Assembly (NCBI GenBank): GCA_030374765.1
Contig: JARGXX010000022.1
Coordinates: 930,001 to 994,000 of the forward strand
Direction of reading: 5' to 3'
Length of the DNA stretch: 64,000 nucleotides
From: Agarophyton chilense
Lineage: Eukaryota; Rhodophyta; Florideophyceae; Gracilariales; Gracilariaceae
Shown here: piece by piece, positions 1-11,330 of the stretch
How the letters are laid out: the number at the start of each line of letters is the position of its first letter
Position numbering within the stretch: position 1 is the stretch's first letter
Position numbers and translations under genes: made by a program
The notes under the pieces: model-generated
What the model was told of the DNA's origin: nothing
Seen by the model: the letters and a program-made list of their open reading frames with translations, nothing else
Databases searched by the model: none

Positions 1-2
1 CT

Positions 3-3000
3 ATGGTTGGCGAGTACCTTGGCGATTCTGGTAGTTTCAACCTCAATGTCATGCATGCATATACGGACATGCATGATTTCACCGATATGACATTTGACGG
101 CGCTCTTCGAATGCATCTCAGCGGCTTTCGTTTACCTGGCGAAGCACAGAAGATTGATCGTATCATGGAAAAGTATGCGTCGCGATATTGTCAGTGCAAT
201 CCTTCAATTTTTGCGAACGCTGATGCTGCTTATGTTCTCGCGTACTCCACCATCATGTTGCACACTGATGCCCATAACGACACTATCAAGAATAAGATGA
301 CCAAGGAGGACTTTATTAAGAACAATCGTGGTATTAACGATGGCGGTGATCTTGATCCCAAATTCTTAGGAAAGCTTTACGACCGTATCACGACCACTGA
401 AATTCGGCTCACGTCGAACAAGAAAGATTCCATCGGAGGAGAGTCCAAGGCCCTAAACGCTGCCACGAATGCAATGGATGCCTCACAGAGAGCAAAGCAA
501 TTTGAAGAGGAGAGTGAAAGGCTCATGGCTCAAACTAAAGTGCTATTTGCGAAGAGTCGTCGTCCTGCGCAAGACTACACTTACTACACCGCGACAAATG
601 TACATTTGGCGCGGCTAATGTTTGAAACAGCGTGGTATCCCGTGCTGGCTGCGATTTCTTTGAACTTGGAAGAAGCACCACCTGCTGATACGAATACAAT
701 AACACTGTGTCTCGACTGCTTCCGCAATGGAATTGCGATTGCGTCGACATTTAGTATCGGGACATCGAAGAGTGCATTTGTGTCCTCCCTGGCGAAATTC
801 ACACACTTGCACAGCATTTCGGAAATGAGACCGAAGAACGTTGAATGTATCCGAATGATTTTGGCGATTGCAGCTCTGGAAGGCAACAACCTTGGGGAGC
901 ATTGGGTTCTAATCGTGCGGGCGATATCGCAATTGGAACAAGTGCGAGCTGTAGCCAATGGGAACCCGAACAAATATATTCTCCAGAAGGAGCCATTGAA
1001 AGGCGTCACGAATACAGCGTTAAGCAACCGCAATGGAACCTTTGATGCGCGCAAGTCCACAGGGGCGATAATAGTAGAAAGTAGAGGGGAAACTGCTGAA
1101 ATGCTGCTCAGCCCGAAGATTAGTGCTAGAAGAAGTTCTGGCACACGACCAAGCGTGTCGGACGGGAACATACAAAGATCCGGAAATCTTGGACTGCGTA
1201 TTGATCCGAAGGCATCATCAATGGCGTGCACGATTGCTGAGAACGAGATCGAACGTATTTTTTCCAATTCATCTCAGCTTTCCCCCAATGGAGTCGCTGA
1301 CTTTTGCACTGCACTATGTACTGTTGCTCTGGAAGAACTGAGTGAGAAGCCAGGGCCTCGAATCTTCTGTGTTCAGAAGATTGTTGAAATGGCTTACTAC
1401 AACATGGAATCTCGCACCCGTCTAGAGTGGGGGAGAATATGGGAACAAATGGGTCGCTTTTTCGCATCAGCAATGTGTCATGCGAACCGCAGTGTCGCAT
1501 TATATGCTGTTGATGCGCTTCGACAACTCTCATCAAAGTTCCTTGAAAAAGACGAGCTTTCTAACTTTTCATTCCAAAGGTCTTTTCTAAAGCCCTTTGA
1601 GACTTGTTTTATGAAGTCTAAGGTAATTCAGATTCGCGAGTTTGTTCTGAACTGTGTTTCCCAATTAGTTCATGCTCGAGCTCGCAATATCAAATCGGGG
1701 TGGCGGTCGGTGTTTGGGGTGTTGGCCTTGGCCGCAGATGACAAGGTTGACAACATCATGAAGAGGGGTTGGGAAATAGTGGATTCTGTTACCCGAAAGT
1801 ACGTCGGTAGCATTGATGAGATCTATGTGGATGCCATCACTGGAATCACAGCCTACACCCGAACCACGATTTCTACCGACGTGCCAATTGCTGCCATAAA
1901 TCTCCTGAGTGGACTATGTGCCACATCTCTGGCAGAAGGAAAGGCCTTGTCAAGCTTGCGAGTTAAAAGATCCCATGGCGAAAACGGAGAAGAACATGGT
2001 GAAGATGGAGAAATATGGTTTACAGCAGACATTGAAGCACATATTGGGAGCTGGTTCCCAATACTTACTGGTCTTGCTACAACACTACAGGATGAACGTC
2101 CGCAAGTGCGTTCGGCAGCAAGTTCTGGTTTATTCAAGGTTCTTGAAAACCACGGCGGGCAGTTCTCTCCAAGTCTTTGGGTCCTTATCTTTCGAGGTGT
2201 GCTGTCCCCAGTCTTTGATGATGTAAGATACTTGTCCTCAAGTAGAGAGAGGACAGAAGGAGCAGCTATCGAAGAATGGGCTACCACAACTGGTTCGGCT
2301 TCGATGAAGTCTCTCGTCGACGTTTTTGTACAACATATAACCGTAACAAGAGAGCTGCTGCAAGATTTGCTGGATATTATTCGCAGTTGGGTTTTACAAG
2401 AAACGGAAATCATCGCTCGGGAAGGAATGTTTGTTCTGGATCGACTACTCCGAGCAGTTGGGCTGTCTCTTATATCTGATGATTGGGATTTGGTCGTTAA
2501 GCACGTTCATTCGCTTTTCGTGGAGACTATACCTCACCAGATTCTTGGGCCGGGTAATTCATCTCCTGTGTCAGAGATTTCTTCGGATCCAAGTGAATCC
2601 AAGGAGACGATTAGTGTTCTCACCAATCCCTCCGGGCGAGGGGAGTCTGAGTATGCGCTAAACGGGGAACTGGATGAGGAAAACGAGGCAAAACCAAGCG
2701 TGACAACTGGAAACGCAGATGATGCACCAGAGCCACGAGTCGATGGTGAAGATAACGAACCTAGGCGAGTTCGATTCAAGGTTGTTCGGGCGAAATGTGT
2801 TGTTCAGTTGCAGCTCATTCAGTTGGCTCAAGAGCTGGTTGTGTGCTTTTACAGGGGTTTGTCAACCTCCAACATTTTGAGTCTGGGAGAGTCTCTTTCT
2901 CTCAGCTATCTTTTCGCCCACAATTTCAACGCAAATATAGATCTACGATTCACACTCTGGAGGACAGGGTTCATGAATCAAGTTCCAAATCTTCTTATGC

Positions 3001-3695
3001 AAGAAACCAAAGGTTTGATGGCTTATTTAAGGCTTATGTTTTGGCTTTACTTGGACTCGAGCAGAACGGAACACAAGGAAACGACAGAAGAGAAAGTAAT
3101 GGATTTGTGCGAGAGTGTGTTGCGGAATTACATTAGCGCTTGTGAAGAATCCCAGCTGAATGCGGAATCGGAAGAGCGTCGTGAAGTGACAGCGTTTTCA
3201 GTCGTGATTTGCTTCATCGTTAATGGGATGATGCAAATGTCATATGAACAGTTTGAGAAGCACTTGTCAAGTCTGTACTCAATCCTTCTTGACTTGCTTG
3301 ATGGTGCGGATGACAATGAAGTGCGCAATTGCGTAACAAGACTGTTCCGAGCGCGAATCGAGCCAACGTCGCGAGAACCGGATATTAACTCACATGGTCC
3401 TGGACACAGTCACTCTCTTCTCGTTGCTCATCCTCAACTACCCGGCGAAAAGAGAGAAAGAGTTGTTCGTACGAAAGTTGGGGTTGGCATTGCACCGAAT
3501 GTGAGTGATGAGATCTGCAAGGCGTTGCGCAAAGTGGGTGGAGTTGACACTGTGGTCCCGATTTCATCGGAAAAGAGCGATTCGTTCAAAGTGGTGTGTG
3601 CGGCACCAGACGAGATGCTGATAGCCGGAGTAATGGGAGTATCTGCCGTCAAAGCGGCATTCGTAGAGCCACCAGATAGCGTTCTACTTGACTGA
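3..3695 (+). CDS. SEC7: Sec7-domain large ARF guanine-nucleotide exchange factor (BIG/Sec7p type), 5'-partial
   Basis: The frame is open at the left edge, so the 5' part of the gene lies outside the window; the visible 1,230 residues are its C-terminal portion. The first ~135 residues are the second part of a Sec7 domain: FRLPGEAQKIDRIME holds the catalytic glutamic finger, and AYVLAYSTIMLHTDAHN is Sec7 motif 2. Residues ~200-315 (AWYPVLAAISLNLEE, then FRNGIAIAS, KFTHLHS, ISQLE) match the HDS1 region of the BIG/Sec7p subfamily, and ~945-1040 matches its C-terminal HDS4 region. By family knowledge these proteins activate ARF GTPases at the trans-Golgi and endosomes. No intron is needed over 3.7 kb. 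An acidic low-complexity linker lies near residues 855-925. The DCB and HUS domains expected upstream cannot be seen. Subfamily placement is secure; orthology to a particular BIG paralogue is not. Confidence 0.93.
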   Translation: MVGEYLGDSGSFNLNVMHAYTDMHDFTDMTFDGALRMHLSGFRLPGEAQKIDRIMEKYASRYCQCNPSIFANADAAYVLAYSTIMLHTDAHNDTIKNKMTKEDFIKNNRGINDGGDLDPKFLGKLYDRITTTEIRLTSNKKDSIGGESKALNAATNAMDASQRAKQFEEESERLMAQTKVLFAKSRRPAQDYTYYTATNVHLARLMFETAWYPVLAAISLNLEEAPPADTNTITLCLDCFRNGIAIASTFSIGTSKSAFVSSLAKFTHLHSISEMRPKNVECIRMILAIAALEGNNLGEHWVLIVRAISQLEQVRAVANGNPNKYILQKEPLKGVTNTALSNRNGTFDARKSTGAIIVESRGETAEMLLSPKISARRSSGTRPSVSDGNIQRSGNLGLRIDPKASSMACTIAENEIERIFSNSSQLSPNGVADFCTALCTVALEELSEKPGPRIFCVQKIVEMAYYNMESRTRLEWGRIWEQMGRFFASAMCHANRSVALYAVDALRQLSSKFLEKDELSNFSFQRSFLKPFETCFMKSKVIQIREFVLNCVSQLVHARARNIKSGWRSVFGVLALAADDKVDNIMKRGWEIVDSVTRKYVGSIDEIYVDAITGITAYTRTTISTDVPIAAINLLSGLCATSLAEGKALSSLRVKRSHGENGEEHGEDGEIWFTADIEAHIGSWFPILTGLATTLQDERPQVRSAASSGLFKVLENHGGQFSPSLWVLIFRGVLSPVFDDVRYLSSSRERTEGAAIEEWATTTGSASMKSLVDVFVQHITVTRELLQDLLDIIRSWVLQETEIIAREGMFVLDRLLRAVGLSLISDDWDLVVKHVHSLFVETIPHQILGPGNSSPVSEISSDPSESKETISVLTNPSGRGESEYALNGELDEENEAKPSVTTGNADDAPEPRVDGEDNEPRRVRFKVVRAKCVVQLQLIQLAQELVVCFYRGLSTSNILSLGESLSLSYLFAHNFNANIDLRFTLWRTGFMNQVPNLLMQETKGLMAYLRLMFWLYLDSSRTEHKETTEEKVMDLCESVLRNYISACEESQLNAESEERREVTAFSVVICFIVNGMMQMSYEQFEKHLSSLYSILLDLLDGADDNEVRNCVTRLFRARIEPTSREPDINSHGPGHSHSLLVAHPQLPGEKRERVVRTKVGVGIAPNVSDEICKALRKVGGVDTVVPISSEKSDSFKVVCAAPDEMLIAGVMGVSAVKAAFVEPPDSVLLD

Positions 3696-4447
3696 AGCGT
3701 GTTAAATGGCGACATAGCTTTGCAGTTTTTGTTCGTTTAGTTGTATCACGCGACAGTGTTTTTGTCTACTACAATGGTGGCTCTGCTGCTAGTCATTCGC
3801 GAAAGGATTTAGATGTTTTTATTGTTGGGTCTTCGTGACGCGTCTCAATAACTTTCCTCGTTTCAGAGGTATCTTTATATTCAGGACCCTCAGATGAGCC
3901 ATCCCAGAATGCTCTCCAAGATTTCCGGAACGGCGGCCGGAACGGCGTCCAGAACGACTGGACCTTTCCGATTTATATCCGCCACAAACAATCTTGAATG
4001 AGTTCTAACCCCTCTCAAAGAAACAAACTGATGATAACTCTTTATGCGCAAAGTCTCCTTTAGTGTTACGTGGGGAAGCTGATCTAGAATACTTTTCCAG
4101 TTTCGGAGGGTGATGTTCCAATGGTGATATGGCCAATATTAGCATAGTCAAGATTGCCAGTTTTACACACATTTGCGCAGCAATCGTATAGAAGTTGCTA
4201 AATTATGTTCTCTGAAGAGAAACAGAGAGGGTTTTCATATGTCCTAGAGGCGTATTCTGAAACCGGTGCATATATCTATCGTGAAGAATTGAGCTTCTAG
4301 GCGAGCGCATAAAAATCTTATTAAGATGTAGCGGGGGTCCGCGAAGGTCAATTGGAAGTTTGACTCGAGATGGCAAGTAGTGATGTGACATCCCATACGT
4401 ATCACAGCCCTCTTCCTCCTCGTAGTGTCAAAACCGAGCATCTCTTT
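3696..4447. other. Intergenic, between convergent SEC7-like and hypothetical genes
   Basis: About 750 bp between two convergent genes. I see no gene. Near 3,930-3,960 there is a short GC-rich direct repeat (GGAACGGCG units). The segment presumably holds the 3' UTRs of both neighbours. Confidence 0.5.
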
Positions 4448-5158
4448 TCACTCGACGCGACGTTTCTTACATTTCTCATTGAGCCCTTCGTCCGCAGCCC
4501 TTTTCCGTTTGCCACAAGGACACCAGTCTGTTTTAGGATCCTTCTCTGGATCTCCAAAACCGTTCTCACAGAGTCTGGCAAAATCTTCAGAGCACACATT
4601 AAGGGCATGCGAGAAGTCATCCAAAGCCCGCTTCAGATCTTTCATTCTTCTCACCAAATTCCTCGCCGCACATCCTTGACAACTCATGTCACAATCCTCG
4701 CACGAAGTATCAACGAGTTTCAGTGCACGTGATACTTGTTCATCAAAGGGCGACTTGGAAGGCTCAAACGATTGAACCAGCCTTTCTACCGCAGCCTGTG
4801 CTCGCACATAGCGGGCGTGCAAAGCGCCACCCCAGTCTACTACTTTGGCGAGACTAGTGCGACCCGTTAAACAACGGAGGTCTTCCATAAAAGAGGCTGG
4901 AAGACCGGGCCAGAAGAAGCTGGTGGGGCATGGCTGCTTAGCACGACCTCTCTCGACACAACGAAGCCAAGAAATGATCTGCCACAGTTCAGCGGCATCG
5001 TCCAGGACCTTGCAGTTAAGCATGCTCATGCAAAACAGCTTTGAACTTCTTCCAGCTGTATGCAGGGACAGCACGAGGAGGTGCACGATGATCAAAATGT
5101 TTTCCACGTACTCAGATCCGGCAATCATGGTGGATAAATCGCTGTACAAGCAAGCCAC
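4448..5158 (-). CDS. Hypothetical cysteine-containing protein with basic C-terminus
   Basis: An open frame of about 236 codons. I do not recognise a family. The N-terminal part is hydrophobic and helical (VENILIIVHLLVLSLH, then AELWQIISWLRCVERG). The middle has closely spaced cysteines (CEDCDMSCQGC) followed by a predicted helix, and the C-terminus has a CPC motif and basic clusters (GKRKR and KKRR) that could be a bipartite nuclear signal. The 5' codon of the open frame at this boundary is GTG; the first ATG is codon 11 (about 5,128). The true start is therefore either there or in an upstream exon. The hydrophobic segments faintly recall PEX11 proteins, but I could not align the diagnostic motifs. 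It is the longest frame in the interval and is convergent with the SEC7-like gene; it could still be spurious. Confidence 0.5.
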   Translation of the reverse strand: MACLYSDLSTMIAGSEYVENILIIVHLLVLSLHTAGRSSKLFCMSMLNCKVLDDAAELWQIISWLRCVERGRAKQPCPTSFFWPGLPASFMEDLRCLTGRTSLAKVVDWGGALHARYVRAQAAVERLVQSFEPSKSPFDEQVSRALKLVDTSCEDCDMSCQGCAARNLVRRMKDLKRALDDFSHALNVCSEDFARLCENGFGDPEKDPKTDWCPCGKRKRAADEGLNEKCKKRRVE

Positions 5159-5240
5159 CGAGAGAAGGATTGCGGTGCGTTTGGCTTGTGTGGAAGGAGA
5201 GCGAGAAGCTATATTGGAACAGCTGGGGTATGAAAAGTAA

Positions 5241-6233
5241 GAAATGGAGACTGCGGGGAGCGGGGAGAAATCGAAGAGTGTGATACTTAATCGTTGACGA
5301 TTTGGTGGGAGCGATGAAGAACCTGAAACACTCCATCGTCGTTACTTTCCACCTTTAAGGCGTCTCAGGTTGCTTGCAGAGCACAACTGGCAGGCTCTCC
5401 TGTGCTTCTGCCGACAACTATCATGGCCGTCACTATCAGGTGCTTCGGTACAAAATATGTTCCGACTGGCTTTTGATAGATCACGTTGCATTGCTGATAC
5501 CATCAAAGCTTGTTGGTGTTCGCATGACACATGTTTGTCGAGCGTTTTTGCACGATGGGCACAGTGTATGCATTTGTGCACTTGCTACGAAGAGAGGTTG
5601 AGGACCGTAGGTGGTGCGACTGACAATCCCTCAATCTTTGAAGTGGTTGAATTGGGTAAGGGTTTCTGCACCGTCTGAAACCGAGACTGTCAAACCTTTG
5701 AGATGGCGTGATGCTTCAACGTGACACCAATGTGTCCGTCCTGGAAACATAGATTATGCTGCACCAATAGCGTCTCCACCTGTGTTCAGGGGGTGAAAAT
5801 ACACGGCGTACGAGTTGTATAAAGACTAGCCAATAAACAAGACGGAAGCCAGTTGCATATGCGCTGAAGATCAATGGTGGATTATTTGTCAAGAAGAACC
5901 GCACAGTTGTGAGTTCCTGTGAGGAGTTGCCGGACATGCAGATGAGGTCCTCGTTTCCGTAGAGAATTATCCACAGGCGATGTCTAAATTCAGCGAACTG
6001 CTTCAGCACAAGGCTTTGCTTTTTTTTCTCTGCCATTCCTTGTTCCGCATCTGGGCTGGATGTCTTTATTATTAGACCTTTCTGTCAGTTATTGACTTCC
6101 AAATGAGTTGATCACAACATTTGGAAAGAGAGGGGTTTATATTTGAAGGAAGGTCGCAGAACAGTTATCACATCATTTCCAAAAAACAGAACAGTAAATT
6201 ATCTAAAAATGTTTTAACCTGATATTCAAAAAA
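5241..6233. other. Intergenic, no recognised gene
   Basis: Only short overlapping frames on both strands (up to ~106 codons), none with a recognisable motif. A/T content rises toward 6,150, where the transposon-rich region begins. Confidence 0.4.
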
Positions 6234-6533
6234 ATGGCGCAAAACGCATCGTTGCCAAAGCACTCTGAATCCGACAAAAACACAGTCATTGACATAAGCA
6301 GAGATTCTTTATTAGAGATGCCATTCATAAGACTTGTATGCGTTTTCTTCATCATGGTATTGGCTCTCAATGAGACCACTGCTGCCCTGCGATTGCTTGC
6401 TTACAAGGCAGCCAAGCGTAGTGCTGAAATTGAAAAGGACAAAATTGCAGAGAGGACTGATGAAAAAACACCGTTTCTTCCATTTTTGATTCATTTTACT
6501 ACAATGATGATAATCAAAGCATTTAAAGTATAA
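6234..6533 (+). CDS. Small ORF (99 codons) preceding a dead transposase
   Basis: Starts at an ATG after an A-rich stretch. It encodes a predicted hydrophobic helix (RLVCVFFIMVLALNE) followed by a charged helical segment. It lies ~110 bp upstream of, and on the same strand as, the DDE transposase remnant, so it may be the decayed N-terminal part of the same DNA transposon. I recognise no domain, and it could equally be a chance ORF in A/T-rich DNA. Confidence 0.25.
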   Translation: MAQNASLPKHSESDKNTVIDISRDSLLEMPFIRLVCVFFIMVLALNETTAALRLLAYKAAKRSAEIEKDKIAERTDEKTPFLPFLIHFTTMMIIKAFKV

Positions 6534-6643
6534 CAAACTTTAAAAAATTTGAATTCAAACGACTTTTTGAATTTTTTGTTACAAATATAAACAAAAATTG
6601 GAATGCTGGACGTCGTAAAATATGTAATTATGGCGAAAATGAT

Positions 6644-7563
6644 TTGTTTTTTATGACATTATCAGTTCTACAACCTGCTGGTCGATGGGACTATATGTCA
6701 GCAATGTTTGGTATAAAGAGCCTTTATTTTGAAAAGATGATAATTTTGCTCGTGATATTAATTTCAGAGCAGTTTTATGGACTTTTTGTTGATGAAATGA
6801 CGAAAAAGTACACTATCAAGCTTTCATATTGAAAAAATCAACCATTTAAAATTTAAAAGTACGTTCTTTACGCTACTGATGTTACTTTTGAACAAACGAA
6901 TGGGTGCCCAGGATATCTACAGAAATTTAAATTATATTACAGTGGCAACCACAAACTGTATGGCGTTAAGGTTGGAGTTAGTCTTCTGCAAAATTAATTG
7001 GCTACAAACTGTGCAAAACATGTACCTGGGACCCTGCCAGACATTGAAATTCTGTCCAAGAATTTGAAGCGTCACAAAAAAGCGTTAAAAATTGGATTAC
7101 AAAAAAGAACTTTTGGATGGAGGAGTTCACTCTAAACACACCTTCATAGCTGGTCAATTCTTCTAGACTAAAGGTATCAAGGGATCCTAGAAATAGTACG
7201 AGCAATTCCTCCAAAAAAACTCGAAATAGCAGCTTAACTGTGCAAAAACGAGGCAAAAATCGAAATATCTTGAGCGACAGGATCATCTTCAAAATGTTTT
7301 TCGGGTTATGTTTCTTTTCGTAGTCGGTGGTTTCCTCGAAATACCAGTAGAAAGACGAAAACTACGACAATTTTTTTCATCTGGCAATTGGTTTGACCAA
7401 CATACACGTGAGATGGCATCCGCTTCGCACCGAGGATTCTGAGTTCTACGGTCAGTACTAATCTCGTCTTTTTTCAATTGGAAATGAACTAGCAGAGAAG
7501 CGCAAAAAGGCGCAAAAACTCTACCGTCAGTGTAAAAAACGTCGCTCTGAGGTGCTTTTTTGA
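6644..7563 (+). pseudogene. DDE-type DNA transposase remnant (IS5/PIF-Harbinger-like superfamily)
   Basis: Several blocks resemble a transposase type common in oomycete and algal genomes. They are GRWDYMSAMFGIK (~6,685-6,725), YATDVTFEQTNG then KLYYSGNHKLYGVKVGVSL (~6,869-6,985), PGTLPDIEIL (~7,028-7,058), and WHPLRTEDSEFYGQY then IGNELAEKRKKAQKLYRQ (~7,410-7,535). The first three blocks share frame 2, with in-frame stops at ~6,830, ~6,850, ~6,988 and ~7,128; the C-terminal blocks are in frame 1, so at least one frameshift lies between ~7,130 and 7,390, and another stop follows the GQY. The final stop is at 7,561-7,563. The D of TDVTF and the D of PDIEI are candidate catalytic positions. This is a plain DNA transposon, long inactive. 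Terminal inverted repeats were not found. The superfamily assignment is tentative. Confidence 0.75.
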
Positions 7564-8260
7564 TCCAGTTCAGCTGCTCGTGACCACCTTCATTCGTATT
7601 CCGACGCCGATCGGGAGGGGATTTAATTCAAAGAGCAGCTTTTAGGTTTACAGGCATCGTTGATAGATCGAAAAGTTTGATCTATACGTACACTTCACAG
7701 CGAGACATCTTGATAAATGATCCAGATCGTGTTGACACAGAAGCGTCATGGATTGAATAATCCCATCGTAGCCGAGAGCTAAACGTTTTTTGCTAGGACT
7801 TCGAATCTTCATTTCCTCTCATTGACTACATGACAGCTCGCTACGCTCGTAATATTACGCTTCGCATTTTTTAACTAAGTACTATTGGCAAGGTAAAAAA
7901 AAGTTTTTTGACAACAACATTTCAATTTTTAATACGAAGCTATAGTGTTTTAAACTACCACGCGATGGCATCCGAGCGACTTAACCAAAAAATAACTAAG
8001 TCCCAGCCAGCTCACCCCCACTCCCCAAAAAACCAATTCTAGACCAAAACCCATTAAATTCCTACAACCAATTCCACTACTACTATCCAAACTAAACTTC
8101 CTTCTGATATAGGTTCCAAGCTCTAAGTTGATATTCCAGGAGACAGTTTTCTGTTATAATGATTTTTTTTCAGAAAACTGATTCCTAGTGTCAGAATTCT
8201 GCGAGTCGGGTGCAGAATTCTGGCGAACTGACTTAAACGAAAAACGATTTTCGGCTTAAG
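7564..8260. other. A/T-rich intergenic between transposon remnants
   Basis: No frame longer than ~60 codons and no recognised motif. It probably contains the 3' end of the DNA transposon and the flank of the tyrosine-recombinase element, but neither boundary can be placed. Confidence 0.4.
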
Positions 8261-11200
8261 TTTCCACATGATAATCCAAACCCCCAGCCCAATCTGGCGG
8301 CGACACGTTGAAAGATGTGTATGCCCTGGTGTAAACCGCCTCTAATGACTGACGTTGGGCCGGGGATAGTTCGTTGAGCGCGTGGTATAATTTGTGTGGT
8401 TGAATATATCCCTTAAAATTCTTATCGCTTTGCCAACGTTTTCGGCATTTTATATCCTGGTCGACGAGACGAGCATAAAGCTTGTCGGTGGTCGCCCCGC
8501 CTTACCTAAGCATGTGTGGAGTGATCGCGAACGGAATCCCTAGACGTTCGACGGCTCTTCGGAGACCGGCCCGAAATCGGGCTGGTTGATACGGGAAAAG
8601 AACTTCTGCTTCTGCCAGCTTTCTTCTTCTAACTAATTTGTTTAACAAAACCGCCAAAAAATACGGCCTTATCGTGACGGATTCATTACGGCCACGTTTT
8701 CCTATCGCAATGTTGAGCATCCCATAGTGCGGCCGCTTTTCGGTTAGTGGCAGCATGGCGACGTCCAATACTTTTAGCTGCAATAAATCCCCTAGCCTGA
8801 GATACCCATCAAACAGCAGCAGTAATCCCACCCCCAGATCCAGATCCCCGTGTTTGAAGAGATCCAATGCCAATCCGTATACAACGATTTCCGGACACAC
8901 GCCAAAGTGAAGGTTAGGGCGCGACGCTGTCCAGCCTTGTATACTTTGTTTTCACGTTTTGGCATCAATACGCCATTTTTCCCGACTTCAATTCCCAAGA
9001 CTTCTGTACTTTCTCCTTCTGCCTGCCATGATGCTTTTGTCGCCTGTGAAGGCAAAGAGCTACGCTCAGACTCCTTTATCACGGCCCGCAGATTTCTTTC
9101 CGACATCTCTTTGCTTGTTCCAAACGAAAAATAATCGTCCACGTAGGCTCCAAATTAATATTCGCCAACGGAAATTGAATCCGCTACCCAGTCGTCCATG
9201 CAGAGCTTAGAGCGAGCTAAGATTTCTAGATGGATTTTCTAAGCCACAAAGACAGAGTGTGACCACCCCATGGGCATTGAGAGCATGACGGGGAATAATT
9301 TTTTCGCTCCAACTTCGATTGGTGGCAAACCAAAATACGTATTCATCCATCCTGGTAATTTCATTCGGTGGTATTGATTGTCCATGTCTGACTTTCCAAC
9401 ATAAAGCGTTCGTCCTTCCGGGATGTGTAATCTCGCCAGATGCCCTGGGTTAGGAAGATCGATTTTTGGTGGATCGGTAAACTGAAGGTTAGCGTTCCGA
9501 GCGTCGATTATGAGCCTTTGTTTTCCCTCTTTTTTAGGAACCGCAAAAACACCATTTACAACTTTCGGTTTTCTTTCCCTCAAATCTACTAACCCCTCTT
9601 CCACCAATTTTCTAATCAGGGCATTGTAATCTTTCGCCTTCACTCCACAAAACGGCTTCTTAGCTCCTTTCAACTCTTCATCTTCTCGGATATTTTTCTA
9701 GTCATATATAGTAGCTGTATATCCCCTGGTAGTAATGAGATAATATCAGCCAAGGCTGCCAGACTTTTTCTGGCAATGATATTCGGTCCGGATTCAGCCA
9801 GACCCATTCGTGTGGGTCACAGTATTCGAACGTAGAATCAACCTCTCCTACGGACTCCTCCGCAACGAAATAATTTCGGCGGTATGAGTCCTCCCCGATG
9901 CCTTGCAATATATTGCTCGCCAGGCTTTGGACAGCGTTCTTCTCTTGTACCGGTAGAAAGGGGTAGACATGCCCGGCATACAAGCAATTAAGCCCACTTC
10001 GAAGTCCCTCAAGTATACTTTGGATTTTCTTCTTGCGTCTCCACTTTTATCGTTGTCGTGCGCTTGCTTTCTTTGTATCCCCGTCCTGTATATCAGACGC
10101 CCCTGACATAGGAAGCACGTCCCGCCTGTCCGTCGAATTAAAATTTGTTGGTGTTGTTGTTGCTGTCGTTGTTTTTATATTAATTATCGTTCCCCTCTCT
10201 TTGCTTTCGCAAGGCAGACTTATCCTTCTTAAACTCCTTACGAAGTTTGGCCGACTTGTGAAGCATTCGCTTCATTGACTCGCTTATCAAATCGTCGTGC
10301 TCCTCTTCGAGTTCTCTGGCCGCTTCCCAGTTGCCAGTCTTATCAACCATTGTCACTGCAGCCAACCTGCGAATTGCCAACTCCAGCGCCAACTCATTTT
10401 TGGCTCTTATTATGCCTAGCGAGCTGATGAGGAAGTCAATAACCCGAGCTAGCGTTGCAGCTTCCCGGCGGTTCCGAATGCCCGTCAAATGACGAGCTTC
10501 AACCCACGCAGAGACCGTCGGATAATTCGTCAGGGCTTTGCGGAGCTTATCTTTCCCTTCAAGACTGTCAACCGAAACATATTGTTCAGGAAACGGTTTG
10601 CTAGCGAAAGCAACCCAGAACTTTTTGTTCGCCTTCTGCCGTTTCGAACTCAAAGCCTTCTTCGCAAGGCTCGAAATCCTCTCGTCTCCATCGTCAGACT
10701 CTGAACCGGAGTCATTGCCAGAATCGACAAACAACTCCTTCCATCGCCTGTCTGATGTCGCCAAGAAAATCGTCCCCCTTTCGCTTATTCTTTGAGTTTT
10801 TTCGCGACTCCTTCAATTCCTTAATGACTTTAGTCATGCGTTTCTGCGCCTTCTCCAACCCCTCCATGAAAGAAAGAATTTTCTGCTTTTCACTGGGGCG
10901 CGTAGTAGCCTCTTCCTCAGAGTCAGAATCCGGAGCGGACTCGGACTCGTATTCACTCGAGGATTCACCCTCTTTGCCCCCCGTCACGCGTTTAGAACGC
11001 CCTCGAGGGTTTTGATCCGAGACGGTTACAACTCGAGTACTCGCTACTCCCTTAGAAGATCCCGCTTCCGACGCACTCCCTCCGACACTTAGTGGGTATG
11101 TTTTATCTTCAATGCAATGAAACAAGACGTCCGTCTCTCCCTCTTTAGGGATTCCCGGAATCTCATTCCTGATTACACGAAGGAGAGCATTTTTGCTCTG

Positions 11201-11330
11201 TGACTTTTCTCCAAGGTAAACTGAAAGCCTACCCCGAAAAGCTTCTCTTACGACGCCCAAGGCCTCTTCCCCCATGCCCTCGATTTTCTGCCCGAGAGCC
11301 CTGTAGCAGGTCAATCACCTTTAAGGACGG
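8260..11330 (-). mobile_element. Tyrosine-recombinase retroelement fossil (DIRS group, PAT/Ngaro-like gene order)
   Basis: Read on the minus strand the visible parts are: two gag-like frames (about 11,314-10,712 and 10,764-10,180) with acidic, serine-rich low complexity and Arg/Lys-rich helices; a reverse transcriptase (about 9,673-9,060) with VPKKEGKQRLIIDARNAN, a KSDMDNQYHRMKLP block and a YVDDY catalytic box; and a tyrosine recombinase (about 8,900-8,330) with the box-I arginine in DGYLRLGDLLQLK and a TPHMLR segment like the HxxR box. RT upstream of the recombinase is the order of PAT/Ngaro-type elements rather than DIRS1. No LTR pair is seen; a GC-rich stretch at ~11,340-11,560 may be part of the element's terminal region. 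It is a broken fossil with several breaks, of moderate to old age. Whether the ORF at 12,160-13,014 belongs to it is undecided. Confidence 0.75.

Noticed and set aside
4845-5240. A 131-codon plus-strand ORF opposite the hypothetical gene.
   Set aside because: Shorter than the minus-strand frame and without motif; probably a shadow.
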